DNA of 64,000 nucleotides, taken from positions 637,620 to 701,619 of the forward strand of contig NZ_FOCL01000002.1 of assembly GCF_900110105.1 (NCBI RefSeq), read 5' to 3'. The translations under genes and the position numbers were made by a program. Origin of the DNA: Mucilaginibacter gossypiicola. Its GTDB lineage: Bacteria; Bacteroidota; Bacteroidia; Sphingobacteriales; Sphingobacteriaceae. Shown here in pieces: positions 52,517 to 61,293 of the stretch. Below the pieces are notes generated by a model. The model searched no databases and was not told where the DNA came from. It saw only the letters and a list, made by a program, of their open reading frames with translations. The stretch's first letter is position 1; each line of letters begins with the position of its first letter.

Positions 52517-52819
52517 TTATAGCTTTTGTTGCTTGATCAAATTTTCGAGCGCGAGGAGGTGCAGCCTGAAGGCGGAGCGCCCTTTTTCGGATGCCAGGTA
52601 CCGGGTATTAGGTTTGCGGCCAATGAAAGTTTTTTCCACCTGGATGTATTCTTCCTTTTCCAGCGCTTTCAGGTGCGATGCCAGGTTACCATCGGTAAGG
52701 TTAAGCAGTTCTTTAAGCGAGTTAAAGTCGTAGCTTTCATTAGCAACCAATACGCTCATGATTTGCAGGCGGATGCGGTTTTCAAAGGCTTTGTCAAACT
52801 GATCTAATGATATCTTCAC
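52517..52819 (-). CDS. Winged-helix transcriptional regulator
   Basis: A 100-residue DNA-binding protein of the ArsR/MarR-like winged-helix class that lacks a separate ligand domain: FENRIRLQIMSVLVANESYDFNSLKELLNLTDGNLASHLKALEKEEYIQVEKTF, then GRKPNTRYLASEKG, which is the wing. It ends LIKQQKL. The stop of the upstream membrane gene overlaps its start by 4 bases. Its proximity to two identical-type inverted repeats suggests that it represses both the membrane gene and the VIT/XrtN operon. Confidence 0.85.
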   Translation of the reverse strand: MKISLDQFDKAFENRIRLQIMSVLVANESYDFNSLKELLNLTDGNLASHLKALEKEEYIQVEKTFIGRKPNTRYLASEKGRSAFRLHLLALENLIKQQKL

Positions 52820-53433
52820 TTATCGTATCTAAAATGCATTACTGTACCATAAATAATATGGAGCAAGCCAAAACCAATGCTCCAGAAAATTAAGCCGTAG
52901 CCCGGCATCACAGCACAAAGCAAACCTAATAAAATCTCCAATATCCCCAAGCTCCTAATGCCCGAATATGTATAATGGCTGCCGGCAACTAACGACATAC
53001 CGTAAAATATCATTGTAGTGGGGGCCACAACGCCATAATAACCACGGTAAACCAATATCATGGTAAATAAACCGCCGCTAACCAACGGGATTGCCATATT
53101 AATGAGCAAACGTTTGCTACCGGCATTCCAAACTGATTGCCCGGTTCTTTTAGCCTTGCGTACCGACAGCCAGATCCCTGTGCCAATTGACAGTACAAGC
53201 ACGGCAACTGCCACAACAAATAATTTAACAATCAGCAATTCTTCATTGTAAGTATGGCGCTCCCTAAGTGTAGCATACTCGCCCTGCAGCAAATTGTACC
53301 CTATGCCTGCGCCAATAAACGCGTAGACGCCGGCCATTACGCCCGAAAGGCCGCTAAGCGAAATAAATTTGGCCGAACGCTCCATCAGGTCGCGGATGGA
53401 GCTTAACTCTGCATGAATGTCTTTGTCTTCCAT
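52816..53433 (-). CDS. Membrane protein coupled to the winged-helix regulator
   Basis: A 205-residue protein with about six hydrophobic segments (AKFISLSGLSGVMAGVYAFIGAG, LIVKLFVVAVAVLVLSIGTGIWL, LLINMAIPLVSGGLFTMILV and others). I do not recognise a named family. The ATG at 53433 (MEDKDIHAELSSIRDLM) is chosen because the preceding 16 codons run across the operator repeat at 53441-53457. The last bases overlap the regulator start (ATGA). It may set the activity of the regulator. Confidence 0.75.
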   Translation of the reverse strand: MEDKDIHAELSSIRDLMERSAKFISLSGLSGVMAGVYAFIGAGIGYNLLQGEYATLRERHTYNEELLIVKLFVVAVAVLVLSIGTGIWLSVRKAKRTGQSVWNAGSKRLLINMAIPLVSGGLFTMILVYRGYYGVVAPTTMIFYGMSLVAGSHYTYSGIRSLGILEILLGLLCAVMPGYGLIFWSIGFGLLHIIYGTVMHFRYDK

Positions 53434-53440
53434 TAAAAGT

Positions 53441-53457
53441 ACTTTGTTGTTCAAAGT
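53441..53457. promoter_or_regulatory. ACTTTG-N5-CAAAGT operator-like repeat before membrane gene
   Basis: ACTTTGTTGTTCAAAGT has the same perfect 6-base arms as the copy at 52484-52500, with ATTAAAAGT on the same side in both. It lies 8 bases upstream of the membrane protein ATG (minus strand), where it would cover the transcription start. Confidence 0.7.
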
Positions 53458-53530
53458 TAAATATAAGATTTGAATTTGCAAGAGGGAGAAGGATTTTTCT
53501 CAAATTATTTAAATACATCACGTATAGTTA

Positions 53531-53618
53531 ACTCACCCAGTCTGCGCTTCGCTGGCCCCCTCTCTTCGCCTTTGGTGGAAAGTAGGGGTGACCAGCGTAT
53601 CGATGTCGGGGTGAATCA
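53531..53618. repeat. GACTCACCCCG-family element, decayed copy
   Basis: It begins ACTCACCCAGTCTGCGCTTCGCTGG and ends GTCGGGGTGAATC. It is shorter and more diverged than the copy at 48455-48593. Confidence 0.6.
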
Positions 53619-53680
53619 ATACAACGCAGTTTTTATCTAAATTTAATTTTCAGTATTTATTGAAAGTTTAAAACATTTCA

Positions 53681-53688
53681 TATATTTG
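53681..53688 (+). promoter_or_regulatory. DCC gene promoter -7 box (TATATTTG)
   Basis: An exact TAnnTTTG match 21 bases before ATG 53710, with TTG at 53660-53662 and an 18-base spacer. Its position excludes the TTG 53686 as start. Confidence 0.7.
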
Positions 53689-53709
53689 TTTCAGAAAACA
53701 CTGAAAGTT

Positions 53710-54531
53710 ATGAAAACGCTCAAAAACCACATGATCCTGTTTGATGCCGAATGCCCCATGTGCCGTGTTTATACCCACGCTTTTGTAAAAACCGGAATGC
53801 TTGACCATAATGGCCGCTCTTCATACCAGGAAGAAACACATGCCGGTACATGCCCTGTTTATGACAGGCAACGGGCAGTTAATGAAATAGCGCTGATCAA
53901 TCTGGAAAGCGGGGAGGTTACTTACGGCGTTAAAAGCCTGTTCAAGATCATTGCGAATACCTGGCCGGTATTTGCTCCCTTATTTGCCTTTAAGCCATTC
54001 ATCTGGCTTATGAGCAAAGTTTATGCTTTCATATCATATAACAGGCGGGTTATTATCCCCGCTGCCGAAACCGGCTTTGAGTATCAGCCTACATTTAAAC
54101 TCCATTACCGTTTACTGTATTTGCTGTTTACCTGGTTTTGTACCGGCTTTATCCTTACCGCTTATGCACATCTACTTGTGGGAGTGGTTCCTTTAGGTAA
54201 CCCTTACCGCGAATACCTGATCTGCGGCGGGCAGGTCCTTTTTCAGGGCGCCGCGATTTGCAGCTTTGATCGCCGTAACCTGTGGACCTACCTCGGCAAT
54301 ATGATGACCATCTCTTTCGCCGGTAGTTTATTACTGCTGATAGGTTTGGGTATGAGTCATCTTTTCCAACTCAGCCCCGTAGTTTATACATTATATTTTA
54401 TGGCGGTTGCCGGGCTGATGTTCCTGGAACATATCCGGCGTACCAAACTGTTGGGCCTGGGCTGGGTGCTCACCGTTACCTGGGTAACTTATCGCATAGT
54501 TTTATTGTTGCTTATTTTAAACCTTAACTGA
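53710..54531 (+). CDS. DCC-family thiol-disulfide oxidoreductase-like membrane protein
   Basis: A 273-residue protein. The N-terminal DCC/DUF393 domain has the motif MILFDAECPMCRVYTHAF with the Cys15-x2-Cys18 pair. The second half (about residue 140 on) has four to five membrane helices. The family is thought to be thiol-disulfide oxidoreductase-like, but no substrate is known. The next gene follows by 2 bases (TGATCATGAAG), so it is the first gene of a two-gene operon with the epimerase. Confidence 0.85.
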   Translation: MKTLKNHMILFDAECPMCRVYTHAFVKTGMLDHNGRSSYQEETHAGTCPVYDRQRAVNEIALINLESGEVTYGVKSLFKIIANTWPVFAPLFAFKPFIWLMSKVYAFISYNRRVIIPAAETGFEYQPTFKLHYRLLYLLFTWFCTGFILTAYAHLLVGVVPLGNPYREYLICGGQVLFQGAAICSFDRRNLWTYLGNMMTISFAGSLLLLIGLGMSHLFQLSPVVYTLYFMAVAGLMFLEHIRRTKLLGLGWVLTVTWVTYRIVLLLLILNLN

Positions 54532-54533
54532 TC

Positions 54534-55463
54534 ATGAAGCCTTATAAAAAAATTGTGCTGGCCGGTGGTAACGGCTACCTCGGCACGGTGCTGGCTAATT
54601 ACTATCGCGATTTGGCAGATGAAGTGATCATCCTTGCCCGCAAACAAAAACTGGTAGATGGCAATGTGCATACCGCTGTTTGGGACGGCGAAACCGAAGC
54701 CGGCTGGACAGTACACCTCGCCAGTGCCGATATGCTGATCAACCTGTGCGGTAAAAATGTAAACTGCCGGTATACCGAAAAAAACAAAAGGGAGATCATC
54801 CGTTCAAGGGTAGTACCAACCGAACTATTGGGAAAGGTGATCAATAAAATGGTTAACCCGCCAAAAGTTTGGATCAACGTAACCTCTGCCACCATTTATC
54901 GCCACGCCGAAGACCACCCGCAGGACGAGGAAACCGGCGAAATAGGCTATGGTTTTTCTATCGATGTTTGCAACATCTGGGAAAGCACTTTCTTTAAAAC
55001 AGATACACCCAACACCCGCAAAATTGCCCTGCGAATGGGCATTGTTTTAGGCCGGAGCGACAGCGTTTTTCCGCGGTTGCTTAACCTGGTAAGGTTTGGC
55101 CTCGGTGGTAAACAGGGCGATGGGCAGCAATACATAGCCTGGGTACACGAGCATGACGTAGCCCGCAGTACGCAATGGCTACTTGATCACCCCGAACTAA
55201 ACGGTATATTTAACTGCACCGCTCCCGAAAGCGTAAAAAACACAGATATGATGCGGGCCATCCGCGAGGCTTATGGAGCTCCACTTGGCTTACCAGCTCC
55301 ACAATGGCTACTGGAAGTTGGTGCTATCGTGATAGGCACAGAAACCGAACTAATATTAAAAAGCCGTTGGGTAATGCCCAAACGTTTATTGGATAGCGGG
55401 TTTAAATTTCAATATGAAAAAGCTGAGCATGCGGTGCATGATATTTTGAGTATAAGGGAATGA
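54534..55463 (+). CDS. TIGR01777-family NAD-dependent epimerase
   Basis: A 309-residue extended-SDR protein of the TIGR01777/SulA-like family. Glycine-rich loop AGGNGYLG is near residue 8; WGD-type (DGETEAGWTVHLASADMLINLCGKNVNCRYTEKNKREI) is the typical family motif; VTSATIYRHAEDHP follows; and the C-terminal DUF1731-type region carries RWVMPKRLLDSGFKFQYE. It starts 2 bases after the DCC gene stop. Function unknown; FtsZ-inhibitor SulA is a misleading name for this family. Confidence 0.9.
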   Translation: MKPYKKIVLAGGNGYLGTVLANYYRDLADEVIILARKQKLVDGNVHTAVWDGETEAGWTVHLASADMLINLCGKNVNCRYTEKNKREIIRSRVVPTELLGKVINKMVNPPKVWINVTSATIYRHAEDHPQDEETGEIGYGFSIDVCNIWESTFFKTDTPNTRKIALRMGIVLGRSDSVFPRLLNLVRFGLGGKQGDGQQYIAWVHEHDVARSTQWLLDHPELNGIFNCTAPESVKNTDMMRAIREAYGAPLGLPAPQWLLEVGAIVIGTETELILKSRWVMPKRLLDSGFKFQYEKAEHAVHDILSIRE

Positions 55464-55542
55464 ATAGTTCGGTAATAGTGCATTTTTTGAACCAGACTGG
55501 TGCACGTGAAAATTATCAACAGAGCCTTGAAGAATAACAACA
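55464..55542. other. Short spacer without elements
   Basis: A 79-base AT-rich spacer between the epimerase and a small membrane gene. No repeat, terminator or promoter that I can support. Confidence 0.4.
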
Positions 55543-55857
55543 ATGAAACGACCAGTATATACTATATTCAATGTTATTTACCAAATTATAATATGTTGGC
55601 TACTGGTTTTTTTGAATGCATATTATAATGATCTGATTATTCCAGAAAGTTTGGCGCGATCATCGGGAAGAATTGGAATAAAAATACTTATCGCATTGGC
55701 CGAAAGTTTATTATTTATATTAATTACCTACGTAATTAATCGAGCCGTCTTAAGTGATCTTGAAGATAAAGAAAGTCAAAAAAGCGTTGCAAACAAAACT
55801 GGCAAAGTACAAATAACCATCACAGTGTTTTTTATAGTATCAACAATCCTTAGTTGA
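55543..55857 (+). CDS. Small three-helix membrane protein
   Basis: A 104-residue protein with three predicted helices (IFNVIYQIIICWLLVFLNAYY, IGIKILIALAESLLFILITYVI, VQITITVFFIVSTILS) and a short charged loop (SDLEDKESQKS). I do not recognise the family. It lies 79 bases after the epimerase gene on the same strand and ends 16 bases before a repeat cluster. Probably real because of the ATG start and uniform codon use, but low support. Confidence 0.5.
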   Translation: MKRPVYTIFNVIYQIIICWLLVFLNAYYNDLIIPESLARSSGRIGIKILIALAESLLFILITYVINRAVLSDLEDKESQKSVANKTGKVQITITVFFIVSTILS

Positions 55858-56003
55858 TAGCTTTAGGTATCATCTTGCACTCGTTGCAAACGAGCGCAAG
55901 ATACAAATGATTGATGGAGGGCGCGGCAATCGCACGGAAACAGATCCGATCTGTAGCGTATGTTATTACTTCGTTCGGATTAAAATTAGTTATATTAGGC
56001 TTA
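55858..56003. repeat. Spacer with fused CTTGC ends and a decayed TGTCATTGCGAG copy
   Basis: CTTGCACTCGTTGCAAACGA at 55874 to GCAAG at 55900 is a self-complementary 27-mer (the joined ends of the 5245-5352 family). At 55917-55978 a TGTCATTGCGAG-family copy is recognisable (GCGCGGCAATCGCACGGAA, then TTATTACTTCGTT). No gene. Confidence 0.7.
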
Positions 56004-57008
56004 ATGAAGTGCTATTTGTCACGAGTATCCGCCCTGCTATTTTCCATTTTGCTGGCCAATAACTTAAGGGCACAGGTAAAACCCAATAACTACACTGATT
56101 ACCACGTGCACCTGCAAGATTCAGCCACAGTGCAATTGGGATACCGCATGATGAAGGCTTTCCACCTGAAAGCTACCAAGATGGATTCGCTTTGCTTTGA
56201 CGCTGACACCATTATCAAGCGACTTGATAAGGCAAAGTTTTATTCGGCCTGGATCATATCAAATGCCTATTGGTTTGGTTCGCCGGTAACACCCGTGGAG
56301 AATGAATACGAAGAAGTAAAAAAGCAAAACGATTGGATAGCCGCGCAGGCTGCACGAGATCTCGACAGGTTGAAAGCCTTTATGAGCGTCAATCCGTTAA
56401 AGCCGTATGCCATAGGCGAGATTGAACGCTGCGCTGCCACCAAACGCTTTGCCGGCCTCAAGCTTCATTTTGCCAATAGCAAGGTTAATCTTTTTGATAA
56501 AGCCCAGGTTAAGCAGTTGCAGAAAGTATTTGCTGTTGTTAATAAATACAACCTGCTTTTGCTCGTTCATTTCCGTAACGGCCAAAAGTGGGATGGTATA
56601 GCGAACACCGAAATTTTATTAAAACAAATACTGCCTTTTGCAGGAAACACCAAAGTGGTTATCGCTCACATGGCCGGTTGGGGCGGTTACGACCGGCAAA
56701 CCGATAAAGCGTTAGCATTAATTGCAGCTTATCTGCATTCAGGCAAAACGCCTCACTTATACCTCGATATCAGCGCCGTTTTCCCGCTCGGTTCAGATAA
56801 AGACCCCGTCAAACCCATCAAAGGCAGGGTAACCTGGCACCCGTTGATCGCCCTCAAAAAACAGATCGAAAAGATTGGTACAGATCATATCGTATTCGGA
56901 ACCGACTGGCCGTTAACAGATATCGATACGTATATCAAAATGTTGAATAAAAGTTTAGGTAAACAAACTACTCAACAGATATTGAATACGCGGGTGGTTG
57001 CCAACTGA
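56004..57008 (+). CDS. Secreted amidohydrolase-2-family protein
   Basis: A 334-residue TIM-barrel amidohydrolase with a signal peptide (LSRVSALLFSILLANNLRAQ). Metal ligands: YHVHLQD (His34, His36), NLLLLVHFRNG with His, KVVIAHMAGWGG with His, and HIVFGTDWPLTDID with the catalytic Asp. The frame extends 31 codons upstream into a repeat copy, so ATG 56004 (MKCYLSRVSALLF) is the start that gives a proper signal peptide. It is likely periplasmic; substrate unknown. Confidence 0.88.
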   Translation: MKCYLSRVSALLFSILLANNLRAQVKPNNYTDYHVHLQDSATVQLGYRMMKAFHLKATKMDSLCFDADTIIKRLDKAKFYSAWIISNAYWFGSPVTPVENEYEEVKKQNDWIAAQAARDLDRLKAFMSVNPLKPYAIGEIERCAATKRFAGLKLHFANSKVNLFDKAQVKQLQKVFAVVNKYNLLLLVHFRNGQKWDGIANTEILLKQILPFAGNTKVVIAHMAGWGGYDRQTDKALALIAAYLHSGKTPHLYLDISAVFPLGSDKDPVKPIKGRVTWHPLIALKKQIEKIGTDHIVFGTDWPLTDIDTYIKMLNKSLGKQTTQQILNTRVVAN

Positions 57009-57582
57009 ATGTTTAAAACCTTGCCGTCTTTTTAAACAATAAACTCAACATGTCATTGCGAGAAACAGCAGGGGAATGAGTAATGGGGTGACGCGGCAAT
57101 CCCGTAGCCAATCCATAGCGGCTTTGCATATCCGATAGAATAGCTACGAAACTGTCAAGCTGCACTTACAATGGCGGTTTTATTTTAAAAGCGTTTCACC
57201 GCCTTCTAAACATCTACCAGGATATTCAACGTGGCGTATACATCAGGGTACTCTTCGAGTTTAAGTTAACCCACAAAATTCACCAACCTGAAAGTTCAAT
57301 AGGAGGCACCTACGGAGCCAAAAAAAGCCTTCTTTTAATGCTATAAACACGTGGCCCCGCTGGGGCCGGCAAGGTTTTGTAAGATAATCAGTTATTAATT
57401 GGGATGTTTAAGGACAGATGCACCAGAGGTGCAAAAGGTTTGTAGCATAAAAATTATAGAAATACCCTTTGCCCCAGAGGGGCAAAACAGAATGCCTTGC
57501 TGATTAAACGGCAAAACAATTTTGTGGGTTAACTTAAACTCGCAGAGGACCCTGATGGGACGTTAAATAAATTCGGGGACGG
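57009..57582. repeat. Composite spacer: TGTCATTGCGAG decayed copy and long-TIR element
   Basis: A decayed TGTCATTGCGAG copy lies at about 57051-57175. At 57241-57557 an element has terminal inverted repeats of about 40 bases with two mismatches, including 25 perfect bases (57256-57280 with 57518-57542). Inside, the 20-mer AGGAGGCACCTACGGAGCCA at 57301-57320 and three small hairpins with triloops: GGCCCC-GCT-GGGGCC (57353-57367), TGCACC-AGA-GGTGCA (57419-57433) and TTTGCCCC-AGA-GGGGCAAA (57468-57486). No gene. Confidence 0.85.
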
Positions 57583-58800
57583 TTACCCATTATTTTCCTT
57601 CTTCTTCACCTCCTTAGTCATCTTCAAAGTCAAAAATAAGAGCAACCCTAACGAAACGACGATCGCAACCCAAATCAATATGGTATAATCTTTTCCGGCC
57701 GGTTTGGCAGTTACGGCATAGTCAGTGTTTTTAATAACAGCTTCATGTTTTATAACCGGAGTGTTCTCCCTGATGCTATCGGCAAAAAATTTAAGATCAT
57801 ACTCGGGAGCTTGCGCCAGGGAATCTCCAACCATGAACCGGTAGCTTTGCTTAGCCTCCAAATAACTGATCAGATATTCATCAGATTGATATGCTTTGAT
57901 CTCTCCGATGCTCAGCGGCTGGCTATCGCCATTGCTTATCTCTATCAGCAAGTGATTGGTTTTAGCGGCGATCAGCAGATCGGGTGATTTATCGGAGGAT
58001 AATTCAGCTTCGCTCAGCAATTCTTTGCCCTTGTTCACAAACTGGTAAACCGCAACGCCACGTTTATAATACCTCGGCGCACTGATGCTGAGGTGCAGTT
58101 TGTTTACCTGGTAATTATCATTCAGCTTAATGTCAATAAAGGTTGTTTTATTACTATCGGCACGGATAATATTTACAGGTGTGATAGCTGTATAGCCTTG
58201 CGCTGCCGATGCATACTCGGTATAAATGCCGGCTTGTAAAAACTTAACCGGGCTCTTATTTTTATCGTTTACCTGGATTTTTAAATAACGATAGTTACTT
58301 GCCGGGAAGGATAAGGATTGCAGGTAAGTGCCCTCACTGTTTTGTACTGCTTCCTGTAGCGGGATATCTTCCTGAATGGCGAACCACTGATTGAGATCAT
58401 CGCTACCCAGCAGGTTTACTTTGCGTTTTACGGCGGTATTTTGCAACCTGATCCAAAGGCGGTCGAGCACCAGTCCGGTTTTATTTTCGACAATGAAAAC
58501 AGTACTGGTATCAGTTTTAGGGGTATTGCTTATCTCCGGGAAAACAACAAAGCTTTTCTGGCTTTTTTGTGGGAGACTGCCTGCCTGGATGTAAGGCACA
58601 AAATTACCTTTCGCATCTGCAATGCGAATATCCGACAGATCGGGTCTGGCTTTTGCCACCAAACCGGGTTGTAAGCCAATACGGTAAAAGCCGGTGCTGT
58701 CAATTTGTTGCAGCGCGGCTTTATATTTAAAGTTTTTTTGTGCCGATGCCGGTAATATCGCCCCGCAAAGCAGCAGTATAAAAAGTGTTAGCCTATTCAT
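57583..58800 (-). CDS. DUF3999-family exported protein
   Basis: A 405-residue exported protein. Signal peptide MNRLTLFILLLCGAILPASAQ; a beta-rich large domain to about 380 (KYKAALQQIDSTGFYRIGLQP, ADLSDIRIADAKG, LLGSDDLNQWF); one C-terminal helix at about 380-400 (YTILIWVAIVVSLGLLLFLTLKM). It belongs to DUF3999, which accompanies DUF2339 proteins. The start at 58800 overlaps the upstream gene stop by 8 bases. The longer frame starting at 58863 would place the signal peptide internally. Function unknown. Confidence 0.85.
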   Translation of the reverse strand: MNRLTLFILLLCGAILPASAQKNFKYKAALQQIDSTGFYRIGLQPGLVAKARPDLSDIRIADAKGNFVPYIQAGSLPQKSQKSFVVFPEISNTPKTDTSTVFIVENKTGLVLDRLWIRLQNTAVKRKVNLLGSDDLNQWFAIQEDIPLQEAVQNSEGTYLQSLSFPASNYRYLKIQVNDKNKSPVKFLQAGIYTEYASAAQGYTAITPVNIIRADSNKTTFIDIKLNDNYQVNKLHLSISAPRYYKRGVAVYQFVNKGKELLSEAELSSDKSPDLLIAAKTNHLLIEISNGDSQPLSIGEIKAYQSDEYLISYLEAKQSYRFMVGDSLAQAPEYDLKFFADSIRENTPVIKHEAVIKNTDYAVTAKPAGKDYTILIWVAIVVSLGLLLFLTLKMTKEVKKKENNG

Positions 58801-61213
58801 TTTTCTTAGCTTCATCATCGGCAATGGATTTTTTTGCTGTTCGCTGGTACATAAATGCCACAATGAGGAGCAATACCCCCAAACAAAAGAAAGCAGCTAT
58901 TTTACCCCAAACCGGGATGTTTTTAATATCGAACAAAAATAGTTTTACTAAGGTAAGGGAGAACAGCGTCAACGAGGCCACCCGCATTACCCGCAGCTTG
59001 TACCTCATGCCCAGCCACATCAGCGCAAAGGAGAGCAGTCCCCATAATACCGGCAAACCTGTTTTTACATATACAGTTTCTATTTGATCGATAGAATTTG
59101 CTTTACTGTAGAATAGCAGGTTGCTCATCAAGCTTACCTCAAAGCTTAAAAATAAAACAACGCCGGCGCTCAATAACCAGGTGAACACTTTTTTTAGGCC
59201 TTCGTCCATTGTTTGCTGACACAGGCGGATCACCCTGTAAAACAGCAAGCCCGTAAATACAGCCCCGATCCAATGTGCCATGAAATGGCTTGTTGATGGC
59301 TTGCCGCCTTCAAGCATTAAATGCTGCAATGAATAATATTGCGGTGTAAGCACCAGGTAAACTGTTACGCAGATGAGCAGAATGGTAAGCTTCACGCCAC
59401 CGGCAAAATTGATGACCTCTACTTTAGGTGATATCGTGTAATAGATAAATACAAACACCGGCGTATAAACCATCATATATAAAATATTAACGTTGGTATC
59501 CGGGTAATGGTTCAGGAATTGGTGGTTGATCTCCAGCAGGCCACTTAAAAACAAGAGTACAAGTGCTGCTACCCCAAAAAGCTGCTCGGTGAAAACTTCG
59601 GTATGCACTTGTTTAGTAGCGTCTCTTTTAACCAATACCGAAAGTAAAAATGAACTGATAGCAGCAAATGCCGTAGTAATGAATCCTTTATTAGCTATTA
59701 TGGTAAGGCTTTGGCTATAATTACCATAAGTTTGATACAGGTCCATAACCAGGCTTAACAACATGGCTATCCATAAAAAAACGGATGTATATTTCATGAG
59801 CTGGATTCCCGAGCGCAGGTACAGCCAGTAAAGCAGCACCGTTTCCGAAGCCCAGAAAATGGTAATGTTATTGCCGTGCAACTGAATAGGCGCAGCCAAT
59901 GAAATAAATGTCAGCGTAATGCCTATAAGCAGGTACAGGATATTGGTATCCACCTTACGGTTGCGGAACAGGATGTATGACAGCACCAGGTTCACTACCG
60001 CCAAACTCACGCAAAATAAACCACGGTACTGCTCATCATGCATCATGGTTAACAGGTACAGGCCGGCAGCAAAATACAGCCCGGTATTGATAAGCAGGAT
60101 ACTGAAATCGGATGCGATGAATTTTTTGTTCTCCCGCACATTGTTAGCAATGTTGATGGCAAAGTAAAGTGCGTAAAAAATGCTGGCGTAAATGAAACCG
60201 AAATGATAGGTAGCCGGGGTAAGCGTGTACAGCACCGTCGAAAAAACAATTACCGTAAACCCAAACGAAACGATATTAAGTATCCGCCATGCTTTGTAAT
60301 AGGCGATAATGAGCAGCCCGGTATTTAATATCAACAGGTAAATGAACAGGCCGTTGTAATTAGCGCTCCCATTACTCACCATAAACGGACTGGCAAAGCC
60401 GCCAACCAGGGCAATTACCGCCAGCTCCTGCTTATCATATAATAAAGAAAGCAGCACCGCAAAAATGGTGATCACAATTAAAATGATGAACGCCGTTGTT
60501 TGGTTAAACAAATGAAACTGCTGAAATGCCAGCGTTATGGTAAAGTAAAATACAGCCAAACCGCCGCCTACCAGCACCGAACTGAATGCCTTATAACTGT
60601 TACGGAGCGCATGCGCAACACCAATTAAAATACCACCGCAAACAATGCCAATGCCTACGCGGCCAACTAAGCCTATCCAGTCGTTATCAATAGCGTATTT
60701 TACAAAGAAACCAATAGCCAGTACCAGTATGGCTATACCTATTTTATTGATCAGGTTTTCGCCAATGAATTTCTCCAGATCGGGATGGCGCTCAAAGAAT
60801 GATAGTTTGGGCTCAACCTGCTTTGCCGGCTCAAAATCGCGTGTTTTTATAGGGCGATTGATAATTGACCGGCTATCTTCAATAACTTCGGGCTGCCTTT
60901 CAATTTTTGGCGGTGTGGTTGGTGCTGGTTTTATTTCGGCCTCAACCGGAGGTTGCGGTTCAACAACAGGTGGTTCAGCAATGACAGGTATAGCCGGCGT
61001 TACAGGCGGAATCGGGGTGATAACCGGTGTTGGGCTTTCGGTCTTTTTAATATCTTCGGTAGCAGGGGGCCGGGTTATTTTCAGTTGTTCAATAATACCT
61101 CTTAGTTCGAATATTCTAAATTCCAGTTCCTTGATCTTATTGTTTAAACTGCCCTTGTGGTTCAGCATCATAATAATGATAACCACTAATAAAAAGACGG
61201 CTAATACATCCAT
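58793..61213 (-). CDS. DUF2339-family multi-pass membrane protein
   Basis: An 806-residue protein. An N-terminal helix (about 2-18) is followed by a coiled segment and a Pro-rich linker (TPVITPIPPVTPAIPVIAEPP), then the DUF2339 region with about 22 to 24 helices, beginning FFERHPDLEKFIGENLINKIGIAILVLAIGFFVKYAIDN. A frame open to 61342 runs into a repeat palindrome; ATG 61213 (MDVLAVFLLV) gives the membrane segment directly. It precedes DUF3999 with an 8-base overlap, so the two are expressed as a pair. Function unknown, presumably cell-envelope. Confidence 0.88.
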   Translation of the reverse strand: MDVLAVFLLVVIIIMMLNHKGSLNNKIKELEFRIFELRGIIEQLKITRPPATEDIKKTESPTPVITPIPPVTPAIPVIAEPPVVEPQPPVEAEIKPAPTTPPKIERQPEVIEDSRSIINRPIKTRDFEPAKQVEPKLSFFERHPDLEKFIGENLINKIGIAILVLAIGFFVKYAIDNDWIGLVGRVGIGIVCGGILIGVAHALRNSYKAFSSVLVGGGLAVFYFTITLAFQQFHLFNQTTAFIILIVITIFAVLLSLLYDKQELAVIALVGGFASPFMVSNGSANYNGLFIYLLILNTGLLIIAYYKAWRILNIVSFGFTVIVFSTVLYTLTPATYHFGFIYASIFYALYFAINIANNVRENKKFIASDFSILLINTGLYFAAGLYLLTMMHDEQYRGLFCVSLAVVNLVLSYILFRNRKVDTNILYLLIGITLTFISLAAPIQLHGNNITIFWASETVLLYWLYLRSGIQLMKYTSVFLWIAMLLSLVMDLYQTYGNYSQSLTIIANKGFITTAFAAISSFLLSVLVKRDATKQVHTEVFTEQLFGVAALVLLFLSGLLEINHQFLNHYPDTNVNILYMMVYTPVFVFIYYTISPKVEVINFAGGVKLTILLICVTVYLVLTPQYYSLQHLMLEGGKPSTSHFMAHWIGAVFTGLLFYRVIRLCQQTMDEGLKKVFTWLLSAGVVLFLSFEVSLMSNLLFYSKANSIDQIETVYVKTGLPVLWGLLSFALMWLGMRYKLRVMRVASLTLFSLTLVKLFLFDIKNIPVWGKIAAFFCLGVLLLIVAFMYQRTAKKSIADDEAKKNE

Positions 61214-61293
61214 AGTTTTAGGTTTGTAAAAAATAAAGATAACGGAATTATAAGATAATCCACTATCGGGCCTGTTTTGGGTCGCTTTTAAAC

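Noticed and set aside
55911..56003. N-terminal extension of the amidohydrolase from 55911
   Set aside because: The extension translates a decayed repeat copy and buries the signal peptide. ATG 56004 was used instead.
57160..57260. Short coding remnant on the minus strand (LKLEEYPDVYATLNILVDV)
   Set aside because: The frame is about 20 codons with no start, overlaps the terminal repeat, and I know no matching family. It was not listed as a gene.
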